Source: Botryococcus braunii (lineage: Eukaryota > Chlorophyta > Trebouxiophyceae). From it: DNA of 64,000 nucleotides. Below, one piece after another: positions 22,907 to 32,223 of this stretch (within the stretch, counting starts at the first letter, position 1; each line of letters starts with the position of its first letter). Location: contig MVGU01001560.1 in NCBI GenBank assembly GCA_002005505.1, positions 16,885 to 80,884 of the forward strand. The letters run 5' to 3'. The notes beneath the pieces are model-generated. The model saw only the letters and a program-made list of their open reading frames with translations, made no database searches and had not been told where the DNA came from. The translations under genes were made by a program, and so were the position numbers.

Positions 22907-23384
22907 TGTCGTAGAATGCACAAGTTAGGGAGAATTTCCAAGTTGTGAGAGAGAGAGAGAGACAAGGCCGGATGGCCGACAAGTTGGACGCTCTTTCCAA
23001 TTACAAGTAACCCCCACCTCACGGAGCTTCCACTCCCTACTTGTGGTCTACTAAGCTTCGAAATTACCTGAGTGCGTGTCTTCCCGTGGCTTACGTCTCT
23101 ATCCGTTCCTTCCCGTGGTTCGTGATCGTGTCTTCACGTTCCTCCAATGGTAGCGCACTAGTCCACCAAACCTCTACAATAGTATCTAGAAAATATCCTA
23201 GAATCCTACTATGAGAGTAACGTCCATAACTATCCAATGGAATTCGACGGCTAGGAAGCCAAGGCTAGACGCTAGGCACGTGCGTACTCGCGTTGCTCGT
23301 ACGACATGTGCGCCACATGTGCGCCTAGGCTAGGGGGTAAGGGAAATGTCCAGAAATGCCGGGAAATCCCTACATTCCATCACA
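22907..23384 (-). repeat. Gypsy-2 3' LTR
   Basis: 478 bp from TGTCGTAGAATGC to CATTCCATCACA in plus orientation, partner of 29837-30314. It contains an AG dinucleotide run near 22948-22962. Confidence 0.95.
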
Positions 23385-24315
23385 TCATCCCCCCCTTAAT
23401 TCCTGCATGTCCTCATGCAGCCACATACACACATACAGTAGACCACAATTATAAGGGAATGGTCGTCACCGAACGGCCCATCCACCAGCGCCGTTAGACC
23501 CTTGCCGAATGGGTTACATTAGGGTCCCCGCCTCCAAGTTATTCCCCTATCATCCCAAGCAATTGACTAAAGCGTCCATTTTTTTTTTTTAATTTATTTA
23601 TTAGGTGTGCTTTATTTTAGTCCTAAGTACAATACTGTACGATACGATACGACACGGTACTATAATTACGATAAATTACGATAAATTACGGCGAACTACG
23701 ACGAACGTTCGCCTTATTCCTTTCGAACTATCCAAGTCCACCTTTATTGACACATCCCTATTTATTATTTATTAAAGCAATACAATGCTTGTGACACAAC
23801 CGATAAACAATCCGAACAAGATAAATATGACACAGGTGTAGCTCAGTCCACAATGCTTCCCTAAAGTGGCTATCCATACAACACAGTTTCTTTATGATAC
23901 ATTGTCCATACTGTACACATACTGTACACATAAGGTACACATATAGTACATAGAAAGAAATCCATCCCAAGATGCCAAGTAGTCCATATCCAAGGGTTCC
24001 AAGTAGCCCATAGCCAAGGGTTCCAAGTCACTTCTGTACTTCAAGCCCACGTCCCAAGTGCTAGTTAAGCAGACTGCGGTTGCGCGCCATGTGTACTTCA
24101 ATTCCTATCCCTGAATGCAGAACCCCGAGTTCAATGCATCGAAGCGGTATGAGGCCTCATGCCACACATACCGAGGTAGGCAACCTACCCCGTCCCTTGT
24201 CCCAAAGTACACAAGATATACAGTCCCTACCATAGGTCCCGTCCCATGTATTCCCAGACACCAGGTGGGAACTCCACAAGTGGAATGAGGGGGACAACCG
24301 TCCGGAGGGGCCCGT
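23385..24315 (-). other. Gypsy-2 polypurine tract and 3' UTR
   Basis: The tract (minus strand AATTAAGGGGGGGATGA, 23384-23400) abuts the LTR. The rest is about 900 bp without a convincing gene. Short tandem motifs occur: ATTACGATAA copies at 23660-23692, GTACACATA-like copies at 23910-23950, and a ~27-bp near-duplicate around 23978-24032. Confidence 0.7.
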
Positions 24316-25143
24316 TCAAGGGAAGGTGTCGCGCAGCGCCACCTGGTCCCAAATGGGCGGGGCGAGCCCCTGGAGTCTATGATAGGTATTAACCAGCCCG
24401 GGATGGGTCTCGAATGCCTCCTGAGATTCCCATGAGTTCTCTGTGGCCCCATGGCCTGCCCACTTTACAAGGTACTCGAGAAAGGGTGTGCCATCCTCAA
24501 AATGGTAGGAGAACCCATCCTTGTCGTGCAACAGCCGGTGATCGACTAGTGCATCCACTACCCACTCCAGGTGAGTGGTGCCATCCGCTTTGGTGATGAC
24601 TTTTGGGGGGCAGTATCCACGCGACTGCGCCTCCTCACGTGTCCAGTATGGCTTCAAATAGCAGACATTTATGCGGGGGTGGATGTCCAACCGGTCCGGA
24701 AGATCCAGTGTGACGAAGTTAACGTTGTCGGGCGTGACCGCCATGACCCTGAAGGGTCCCACGTGCCTGGGCTGCAGCTTGCTGAATCTGTTTGAAGTTA
24801 GCGTGGGGGCCGCACGGGTTGAAAGGAGGACATAGTCCCCTTCCTGGTAGATGGCCTCCCTCCTATGCCGGTTGGCATAGGCCGTCTGACGGTCTTGAGC
24901 TGCACGCAAACACTTCCTTGCAAGGGTGATTTTGTCTTGCATTTTTCTCATGAAGAGATCAGCCCTATCCACCTTAGTGCCCTCCATGTGTCCCACCGCA
25001 AACGGTATATTTGGATCTTGCCCATATGTTAACCTGAAGGGTGTGGAGTTTAGGGAAGTTTGCCAAGAGTTGTTGTAGGCAAATTCCGCCACTGAAAGGT
25101 AATCCTCCCACTCCCTTGGGTTATCCTTGACATAGTGTTTCAA
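24316..25143 (-). pseudogene. pol: Gypsy-2 integrase C-terminus and chromodomain (frameshifted from pol)
   Basis: 275 codons continue the integrase after its catalytic Glu (REWEDYLSVAEFAYNNSWQ) through a GPF-type module (RHVGPFRVMAV). They end in a chromodomain (FLEYLVKWAGHGATENSWES). The frame differs from the upstream pol by one base at the run of seven A at 25142-25148. Chromodomains in this family bind methylated histone tails and direct integration. Without this shift the element would appear fully coding. Confidence 0.9.
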
Positions 25144-28100
25144 AAAAATCTTCCAAGATCCTATTCACCCGTTCCGTTTGACCATCTGACTGAGGATGAT
25201 ATGCCGTAGTTCGAGCCGGCTTGCACCCCGTCAGACTTAGAAGTGTGTTCATGAAATTATTCACAAACCGAGGATCTCGGTCCGAAACAATTTCTTCAGG
25301 GAAACCGTGATACTTCCATACTTTATCCCTCATCAGAACAGCAACTTCATAAGCATCTGCATTGGTAGTGGTAGGGGCAAAGTGGGCACATTTGCTCAAC
25401 CTGTCAACCACTACCCATATTGCGTTATGCCCGTGTTTGCTTTTAGGCAGTCCCGTGATGAAATCTATTGAGATGCTTTGCCATTTCCTTGTGGGGATTT
25501 GTAAAGGGTGTAAGAGTCCTGCGGGTAACTGGTTTGAGGCCTTCACCCGCTGGCATGAATCACAATACTTCACATACTCCCGCACATCCTCCGCCATTCC
25601 CGGCCACCACCAGTCCCGCTTCACTAGATCATACATCTTCGCAAAGCCTGGATGACCAACAGAAGGAGGTTCATGCAAAGCTTTCAATATGTCCTGCCGC
25701 AGATTCCTAGCAACTGGACCTTCCTTATCCCGGACTTCATAAAATGCAGGCACATATTTTCTTCCCTCCCTTCCAAATTCCCAAACCCCGTCCGTAAAGT
25801 GAACTTTTCTCCTATTTGCCCTTGTTCCCAACCACGAATCATGTGCGTAAGCACCCTTCAACAATTCCAAGAAGGTGTCACACCCGTCAGACCCGAGGGT
25901 GATGGAGCCCGAGCGGGCCCTCCCGTCCCCATCCATCGAGGTTGCATTGGTCCCCTTCCCGGGGTTGGGCTCCGTGGAGACGTTGCGCTGCTGTTGTCCC
26001 TGGAGCTGTCCCTGGAGGACTGGGTTCCTGGACAACGCATCCGCAACGTTAGTCTTTCCAGGCTCCCAAACCCAAAGAATGTTGAACTCCTGCAACTTCT
26101 CAGCCCACCGTGCCCTCCGAGGGCTTAAACCAACCTGTTGCTGAAGAAAAGTGTTACACTTATGGTCTGTGGTGACAGTGACTTGTTTCCCTAGGACATA
26201 ACATCTCCATTCCGTCAAGGCATACACTACAGCAAGTAACTCCCTCTCAGTTGCAGAATAGTTCCTTTCTGCACTATTGAGCTTCTTACTGTAATAAGCA
26301 ATGACTCGACCTTCCTGCAATAGTACAGCGCCAACCCCAAAATCACTCGCATCACAAATTACCTGGAAGGGTTTACGAAGGTCTGGCAGTGATAGTATGG
26401 GTGCCTGTATTAATGCATCCTTGAGAGCCGCAAGGGCCTCATCTTGCTCCTTTCCCCAAGTCCAAGAACTTTTGCTACTGGACAGTTTAGTCAAAGGTGC
26501 AGCAAGTGAGCTGAACCCCTGAATAAATTTTCGAAAATAATTTGCAAGCCCCAAAAATCTACGCACGTCGGTGACGTTTTGGGGTGTGGGCCAATCCTTG
26601 ACTACCTCCACCTTTTGGGGGTCCACTTTCAGTCCATCCTTGCCAATGATATGCCCGAGGTATTTGAGTTCTGAGCATAAGAATTCACATTTGGCAAGTT
26701 TTGCAAACAATTCCTTTTCCCGAAGGCGTTGGAACACCTTCCGAAGATGAGCATAATGCTCCTCTTCATCCCGACTGAAAATTAGAACATCGTCAAGGTA
26801 CACTACCACAAACCCTTCCCTTATGAAATCATGAAAGATTTCATTCATTAGGCGTTGAAAGGTAGCGGGGGCGTTGGTGAGTCCAAAAGGAAGCACTAAG
26901 AACTCATACAGCCCAAAGGGTGTACGAAACGCTGTTTTAGGAATGTCTTCCTCCTTTAGCCTTACTTGATGATAACCACTGAGGAGGTCCAGACTTGAGA
27001 AAATCTTAGCACCTTTAAGTTTATCAAGCAAGTCGTCTATGCGAGGGAGAGGGTACCTATCATGAATGGTGATTTTATTTAATGCCCTGTAGTCTATAAC
27101 CATTCGGTATGTGCCCTCCTTCTTCCTCACAAACAAGACCGGTGAAGCATATGGTGAACATGAGGGGCGTATGTGTCCCTTAGAAAGTAGTTCATCCACA
27201 GTTCGCTCACATTCCTCAGTTTCTTCCACGGACAAGCGGTAAGCAGGACGGTTTGGAGGAGTTATTCCTTCCTGCACATTAATAGTGTGATAGACTTGTC
27301 GGTGTGGGGGTAGTCCTGGTAGCCCATTTGGAAAAATGTCCTTGTACTCCCGGAGCAAGTGTGCTAGCCGCTCAGGCTTTTTAGCACAAATTTCCTCTAG
27401 AGGGTCCGAAGGCTTACCCGTGGTGACCTCGGATTCTCCCTCTTCCTCTTCCTTTTCCTCTTCCCTTTCCTCTTCCTCTTCCACTTCCTTCTCCACTTCT
27501 AGGCAACTCTCCATATCCGGGGCCGTGCCCGAGGTATCCCCCGGCGCAGAGTTGTGTAAGGAAGTCCCGGATGACTCCGTCGAGGGGTCGTCCATATCCA
27601 CCAAAGGTGGCATCTCTTCCTGTTCATCCCAACCAACATGTTCATCCTTGGCCATGACATTGAACAAGCAGGTTTTCCAATGATCCCGTTTCCCTTTCCT
27701 GGTGTTTCCTAATTTGATTCCCCATCCCAACTTCTTTCCCAAGCCTTTTCCATGTTTGTTTAACAAGACCCATTTGTTATTGTGTCTAATATGAGCCTTG
27801 CCAGCTCTCACATTAACATTAGCATGTCGTGGTGCTAGCCAATCCTGTCCCAAAATTATGTCAATTCCTTCCATTATTGAGTCACACACAAGAAAGGAGT
27901 GTCTCGTAATGATAGATGGAGCAAACCGGACACTCAAATCCACTTTCCCATTTGTGTGTGTTACTGTCCCATCAGCAAGTGTGACGGGTGAAGTCCTCTT
28001 GTTATACCTCAAACCTTGCAAAACTTTTTCCCGGACAAAAGAGTGTGTGGCCCCGGTGTCCATTAAAGCTTTACATTGTTGTCCCCTTGCCATGACAGGA

Positions 28101-28477
28101 AATGTGAGGTTAAGAGGTGCAGCACTTGACGTTGAACCCAACTGACAAGATGCTTTGGGTGCTGCATAAGCTAAAACAAAGGAAAAAGGAAATGTACATT
28201 GCTGTCCTTGAAAAGAAAAGCATTCCCCTTTTGAGCCCCTAGCAAGAATTTTCAGGTTTGCGCGAGAGCGTAACCGCAAAAAGAAACTCCTACTTTTCCA
28301 CACCTTCTGGCCTATCACAAAGCATGCACTGACTTGTGAGTTTTCTTTTCGTTCAGCAAGAAAAGATTCAATACAAGTCTCAGCTTTGTGTTTGCCAGGA
28401 ACAATCAGAGGTGTATTCCAACTTCCCAACGACTTCTGAACAAGAAAAGTTAAATATGAAAAACAAATTTCATTCAT
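25121..28477 (-). CDS. pol: Gypsy-2 pol: protease, RT, RNase H, integrase
   Basis: 1,118 codons from the ATG at 28477, which comes two bases after the gag stop (TAGTCATG). An in-frame TAA lies 15 bases upstream of this ATG, so reinitiation or a frameshift in a very short window would be needed. Protease DTGA is at residues 140-143. An acidic stretch (about 285-352) with long Glu runs follows. RT YLDD is at 560-563, then RNase H (CDASDFGVGAVL). The integrase zinc finger contains HPGFAKMYDLVKRDWWWPG, and the core has SIDFITGLP, SDRDPRF and the E of TERVNR. It breaks at the A run near 25145, where the chromodomain part changes frame. Confidence 0.92.
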   Translation of the reverse strand: MNEICFSYLTFLVQKSLGSWNTPLIVPGKHKAETCIESFLAERKENSQVSACFVIGQKVWKSRSFFLRLRSRANLKILARGSKGECFSFQGQQCTFPFSFVLAYAAPKASCQLGSTSSAAPLNLTFPVMARGQQCKALMDTGATHSFVREKVLQGLRYNKRTSPVTLADGTVTHTNGKVDLSVRFAPSIITRHSFLVCDSIMEGIDIILGQDWLAPRHANVNVRAGKAHIRHNNKWVLLNKHGKGLGKKLGWGIKLGNTRKGKRDHWKTCLFNVMAKDEHVGWDEQEEMPPLVDMDDPSTESSGTSLHNSAPGDTSGTAPDMESCLEVEKEVEEEEEREEEKEEEEGESEVTTGKPSDPLEEICAKKPERLAHLLREYKDIFPNGLPGLPPHRQVYHTINVQEGITPPNRPAYRLSVEETEECERTVDELLSKGHIRPSCSPYASPVLFVRKKEGTYRMVIDYRALNKITIHDRYPLPRIDDLLDKLKGAKIFSSLDLLSGYHQVRLKEEDIPKTAFRTPFGLYEFLVLPFGLTNAPATFQRLMNEIFHDFIREGFVVVYLDDVLIFSRDEEEHYAHLRKVFQRLREKELFAKLAKCEFLCSELKYLGHIIGKDGLKVDPQKVEVVKDWPTPQNVTDVRRFLGLANYFRKFIQGFSSLAAPLTKLSSSKSSWTWGKEQDEALAALKDALIQAPILSLPDLRKPFQVICDASDFGVGAVLLQEGRVIAYYSKKLNSAERNYSATERELLAVVYALTEWRCYVLGKQVTVTTDHKCNTFLQQQVGLSPRRARWAEKLQEFNILWVWEPGKTNVADALSRNPVLQGQLQGQQQRNVSTEPNPGKGTNATSMDGDGRARSGSITLGSDGCDTFLELLKGAYAHDSWLGTRANRRKVHFTDGVWEFGREGRKYVPAFYEVRDKEGPVARNLRQDILKALHEPPSVGHPGFAKMYDLVKRDWWWPGMAEDVREYVKYCDSCQRVKASNQLPAGLLHPLQIPTRKWQSISIDFITGLPKSKHGHNAIWVVVDRLSKCAHFAPTTTNADAYEVAVLMRDKVWKYHGFPEEIVSDRDPRFVNNFMNTLLSLTGCKPARTTAYHPQSDGQTERVNRILEDFFETLCQG

Positions 28478-28479
28478 GA

Positions 28480-29718
28480 CTAATCTTGTTTAGGGCCCTT
28501 GCCCTTCCCTTTCCCTTTCCAATGTTTTCCCTTGTTAAATCCCTTAGGCCCAATGTGTGAGGGAGGTGAAACACCTTGCAGTGGTGCTGCCACTGGTTGA
28601 TTGTTTCCTTGCCTCGGATAGAATCCAGGCTGAAAATTTGATGGGGTGTGCCCACTAGCTTGAGCTTTGGCAGCTAGATATTGCTTTTTAGCAACACACT
28701 GCCATGACTCGTGGCCTAGTTTATGACAAAAATAGCATTCCCTATCCTTTGGAATAGAGGTTCTAGAATCAATTTTTCTCCCGGACCCAAAAGGGGGTGC
28801 TCCCACCAAACCCAAGGAAGGTGGTGCAGGGGGCTGTTGTTCCACCACTCCTGCTGCCACTTGAGGTGTCTGGGTGTAGACCCTCTTCCTCTTGGGTCCC
28901 TGTGCATCCACATATGTGCTTTTGAGACTTGCCTCATATTTAACAACATAAGTGCAAATGTCTTCCAGATCAGTGAAAGGACTGCCTGTTGCAGGGTTCA
29001 CAGTGCATGCAAGTTTGAGAGGAGTATTAAGACCCTTGGTAAAAAGATGTAACTGGTCTTGCATGGCTATTTGATAGTCAACCTCTACATCTGCTAAGAG
29101 AGACATAAATCTTTCAATATATCTCTCGACAGTCTCATTTCCTTGAAAGACTTTGTCTAATTTTGCCCTGGCAATGGCCACTGTGTCTGTGGAATCATAT
29201 CTTTTAACCATAAAAGTTTTAAAATCCTTCCATTCCAATGTATGCTCATGTATCCCTTCCTTTTCTAGTTTCCTTACATGTGTGTCCCAAACTTTTGTGG
29301 GTCTTTCTTCCATCAATTGCACTCCCAAGGCCACCCACTTTCCTGCAGGCACATTGGTTAGTTTTGCATAGCCTTCCAACTTCCTTGCAAAATAGCAAAA
29401 AGATCCCCTCTTTCCCGAAAACAAAGAAGGAGGAGTTGCTCTTACTTGTCCACTAGGGCGAGGAGTCTCCTCCACCCCATCCCCTCCAACTTGCCTTTCG
29501 GCAAGAAGCTTTTCCTTAAATTCCAAAAATAACTGCTCCTTTATTTTATTGGTCAACTTGATCTTCTTTGTCTTTGGTGTGGACGGAGCGGGCGACGGAT
29601 CGCGAGATGCCCCCTCCATCAAGTCCTCTACCAGCTCCCCTGAGCTTTCCAACGCTTCCAAAAATTCTCTTTCTTCCGAAGAAAGGTTTTTAAACTTCCC
29701 AGAAGAGGGCGGTGACAT
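28480..29718 (-). CDS. gag: Gypsy-2 gag
   Basis: 412 residues from the ATG at 29718 (MSPPSSGKFKNLSSEEREF). The N-terminus is acidic. A Ty3-type capsid region spans about residues 100-250. It contains WKDFKTFMVKRYDSTD and FQGNETVERYIERFMSLLADV. A single CCHC zinc knuckle (CYFCHKLGHESWQC) lies near residues 328-341. The tail is basic and Gly/Lys-rich (GKGKGKGPKQD) and probably binds RNA. The frame is intact and ends with TAG just before the pol start. Domain order and length are normal for a chromovirus gag. Confidence 0.93.
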   Translation of the reverse strand: MSPPSSGKFKNLSSEEREFLEALESSGELVEDLMEGASRDPSPAPSTPKTKKIKLTNKIKEQLFLEFKEKLLAERQVGGDGVEETPRPSGQVRATPPSLFSGKRGSFCYFARKLEGYAKLTNVPAGKWVALGVQLMEERPTKVWDTHVRKLEKEGIHEHTLEWKDFKTFMVKRYDSTDTVAIARAKLDKVFQGNETVERYIERFMSLLADVEVDYQIAMQDQLHLFTKGLNTPLKLACTVNPATGSPFTDLEDICTYVVKYEASLKSTYVDAQGPKRKRVYTQTPQVAAGVVEQQPPAPPSLGLVGAPPFGSGRKIDSRTSIPKDRECYFCHKLGHESWQCVAKKQYLAAKAQASGHTPSNFQPGFYPRQGNNQPVAAPLQGVSPPSHIGPKGFNKGKHWKGKGKGKGPKQD

Positions 29719-29822
29719 CTACGGCCCACATATGAGAGTTAGGACCTTCCATCGAACGATCTCCCTCCTACGACTTTCCTCCTTCCACCACGCGAAAGAC
29801 TTGCAGAGAACAATTCGGCATC

Positions 29823-29834
29823 TCGCCGATACCA
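29823..29834 (-). promoter_or_regulatory. Gypsy-2 primer-binding site
   Basis: Minus strand TGGTATCGGCGA, two bases from the LTR end, complementary to the predicted 3' end of initiator tRNA-Met. Confidence 0.88.
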
Positions 29835-29836
29835 GA

Positions 29837-30314
29837 TGTCGTAGAATGCACAAGTTAGGGAGAATTTCCAAGTTGTGAGAGAGAGAGAGAGACAAGGCCG
29901 GATGGCCGACAAGTTGGACGCTCTTTCCAATTACAAGTAACCCCCACCTCACGGAGCTTCCACTCCCTACTTGTGGTCTACTAAGCTTCCAAATTACCTG
30001 AGTGCGTGTCTTCCCGTGGCTTACGTCTCTATCCGTTCCTTCCCGTGGTTCGTGATCGTGTCTTCACGTTCCTCCAATGGTAGCGCACTAGTCCACCAAA
30101 CCTCTACAATAGTATCTAGAAAATATCCTAGAATCCTACTATGAGAGTAACGTCCATAACTATCCAATGGAATTCGACGGCTAGGAAGCCAAGGCTAGAC
30201 GCTAGGCACGTGCGTACTCGCGTTGCTCGTACGACATGTGCGCCACATGTGCGCCTAGGCTAGGGGGTAAGGGAAATGTCCAGAAATGCCGGGAAATCCC
30301 TACATTCCATCACA
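29837..30314 (-). repeat. Gypsy-2 5' LTR
   Basis: Partner of 22907-23384; one mismatch noticed (AAGCTTCC against AAGCTTCG). It is followed by CTGTC at 30315-30319. Confidence 0.95.
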
Positions 30315-30438
30315 CTGTCTAGACGTACCTTTAACAGTAATTGACCGCAGCAGTACAACCCCGATTCAAAACCCTGATAATATTCAGCCATTTAAACACG
30401 AAAAAAATTTGGATACCGTTGGGCACGGGTACCCTATA
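30315..30438 (+). repeat. Gypsy-MT 5' LTR, second part
   Basis: It begins with the duplicated CTGTC of Gypsy-2 and then continues the LTR to GGTACCCTATA. Without the duplicate it is 119 bp and completes the 1,362-bp LTR. Confidence 0.93.
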
Positions 30439-30455
30439 TGGCGATCCGTCCAGGG
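30439..30455 (+). promoter_or_regulatory. Gypsy-MT putative primer-binding site
   Basis: TGGCGATCCGTCCAGGG directly follows the LTR and begins with TGG, as required to pair with a tRNA CCA end. It does not match the iMet site used by the other elements. I cannot name the tRNA. Confidence 0.55.
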
Positions 30456-30585
30456 AGTCATTAGCGTGTTAAGTTTGTTAACCCTAGGCTCTTCGAATCT
30501 GGTCTTTCTGCGCAGAGTTTGCCGTGTTTCTTGTACAAAGTTGTACCGTAACTTGAATCAGTTGAGCTTTGTCCGCATATCGGAC

Positions 30586-32100
30586 TGGGTATACCCCTTC
30601 AGGAGGGGCTTGATTGCATTCCGTTTGTCGCAGGAGTTGACAGCAGAAGCATCAGCATTAACCGTTTGAAGCGAAACCATACTTTAGGAAAGTTCAGTTT
30701 ATAGCACATCATCGTCTGTACTGCACAGTTAGTTGAGACAATTTGATTGATTGCAGCACTTGCTGTCTGTTTGTGTTAATCTTAAAAATATTTTAGACCA
30801 TACTTTGCAAATCGCGATTGCTTGATTGTTTCTTTATCGAAGGTTCTGTAGCACCAAAGATCGCGACAGTTTGATACAAATCTACAGAGATACAGTGGTA
30901 CATGATCTGAGAGTCCGAAGAATTTATTGTCATAATTTTAAAAGCAGAATTAAAGTACTTTAGTGTTCTTTGCATTTGTTATTTGGGAGGTCCAAGGTTG
31001 CGCTTCAGGACCTCAATACCTAGAATTGGGTATACCCCTTTAGGAGGGGCCTGATTCCTTTCATTTTGTTGCAGGTACCAGCAGCACACCAACAGCAACA
31101 AAAATCAGCCGTAATACTACACATTAGGCATAAATCCGTTTATAGCATACAACCACCTGTACTGCCAAGTTAGTTGGAGCAATATCAATACTTTGAGCAA
31201 TTGATTTCTGTTTGACTGCTTCATATATTCATCCAAGAAAGTACAGTTTTCAATCGCGATTGTCTCACTGTTTCTTTAACGAAGCCCTTGCAGCATCAAA
31301 GATCGCGACAGTTAGACACATATCTATAGCAATACACCAGTAATCGATCTGAAACTTCGGAGAAGTGATTGCAAAATTATTTGAAAAAGTACCATAGTAT
31401 TTCTGGGTTACCTGCATTTGTTATTAGGAAAGACCAAGGCTGTGTGTGTCACCTTAGTGCCTAGAAGTTGGGTACACCCCTTCAGGAGGGGCTTGATTAC
31501 ATTCCGTTTGTTGCAGGTACCAACAGCCCACCGACAGCGACAATAACCAGCAGTGATACTACACAGTAGGCATAGAGCACTTTATTGTACAACACCACCT
31601 GTCCTGCAGAGTTGATTGAAGCAAAATATATACCTTGAGCCCTTGCTTTCTGTCTGATTGATTTACATATATACTAAGGGAGTAAATTTCCAATCGCGAT
31701 TGCCTCACTGTTTCTTTAACGAAGTTCTTGCAGCACCAAAGATCGCGAGAGTGCAAAACAAATCTGTAAGAAACACATTGGCAATTGACCTGAGCCTTTG
31801 AAAAAGTGATTGTTAAATATATTAGAAGAGGTATTATAGTACTCCTGGTTTACCTGCATTTTGTAACTAGGAAAGTTCCAAAGGAGTAGCACATCGTTAG
31901 TGGAAACTTGAGTTACCGCATTGGTGGAAGCACCCATCATTAAACTGCTTATATTTGAAATTAAATAGTGAGGAGGAATTAAGGAACACCTTGTTTGGGT
32001 GGAAATTTCGGTTTGCACCTGAGCAATTCAAGTTGTGGGTCCACCCCATTAGGAGGGGTCTGACTATACCACTGTTGTTTGAGCAGGTACCCTACAGCCC
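30586..32100 (+). repeat. Gypsy-MT leader tandem repeats (~440 bp units)
   Basis: A block resembling GGGTATACCCCTTCAGGAGG recurs at about 30586, 31026, 31467 and 32031. Each carries complementary CCCC and GGGG arms and runs into TTGTTGCAG or GAGCAG followed by GTACC, like a 3' splice site. A second block starting AATCGCGATTG and ending AAAGATCGCGA recurs at about 30810, 31251 and 31692. Its ends can pair (TCGCGAT with ATCGCGA) around a conserved ~45-nt loop. Three units are fairly regular and the fourth is diverged and longer. No ORF of note lies here. Confidence 0.8.
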
Positions 32101-32223
32101 TCAGGACTGCACCAGCCACTACATTCTACAGTAAGTAAAGGCAACCGCTGTAACGAAACTTCACGAGCCTCATCTCTAAGTGTGTGTTAGGCCCATCTAG
32201 GTAGGACCACATCAAGCACTGAC

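Larger units (their letters stand above)
22907..30314 (-). mobile_element. Gypsy-2, chromodomain Ty3/gypsy element (chromovirus)
   Basis: LTRs 22907-23384 and 29837-30314, both 478 bp with one mismatch noticed, and target duplication CTGTC at 22902-22906 and 30315-30319. Minus strand order is LTR, iMet primer site, gag, pol, chromodomain, polypurine tract, LTR. It lies in the Gypsy-MT 5' LTR, so it is the youngest layer of this stack. Confidence 0.96.
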
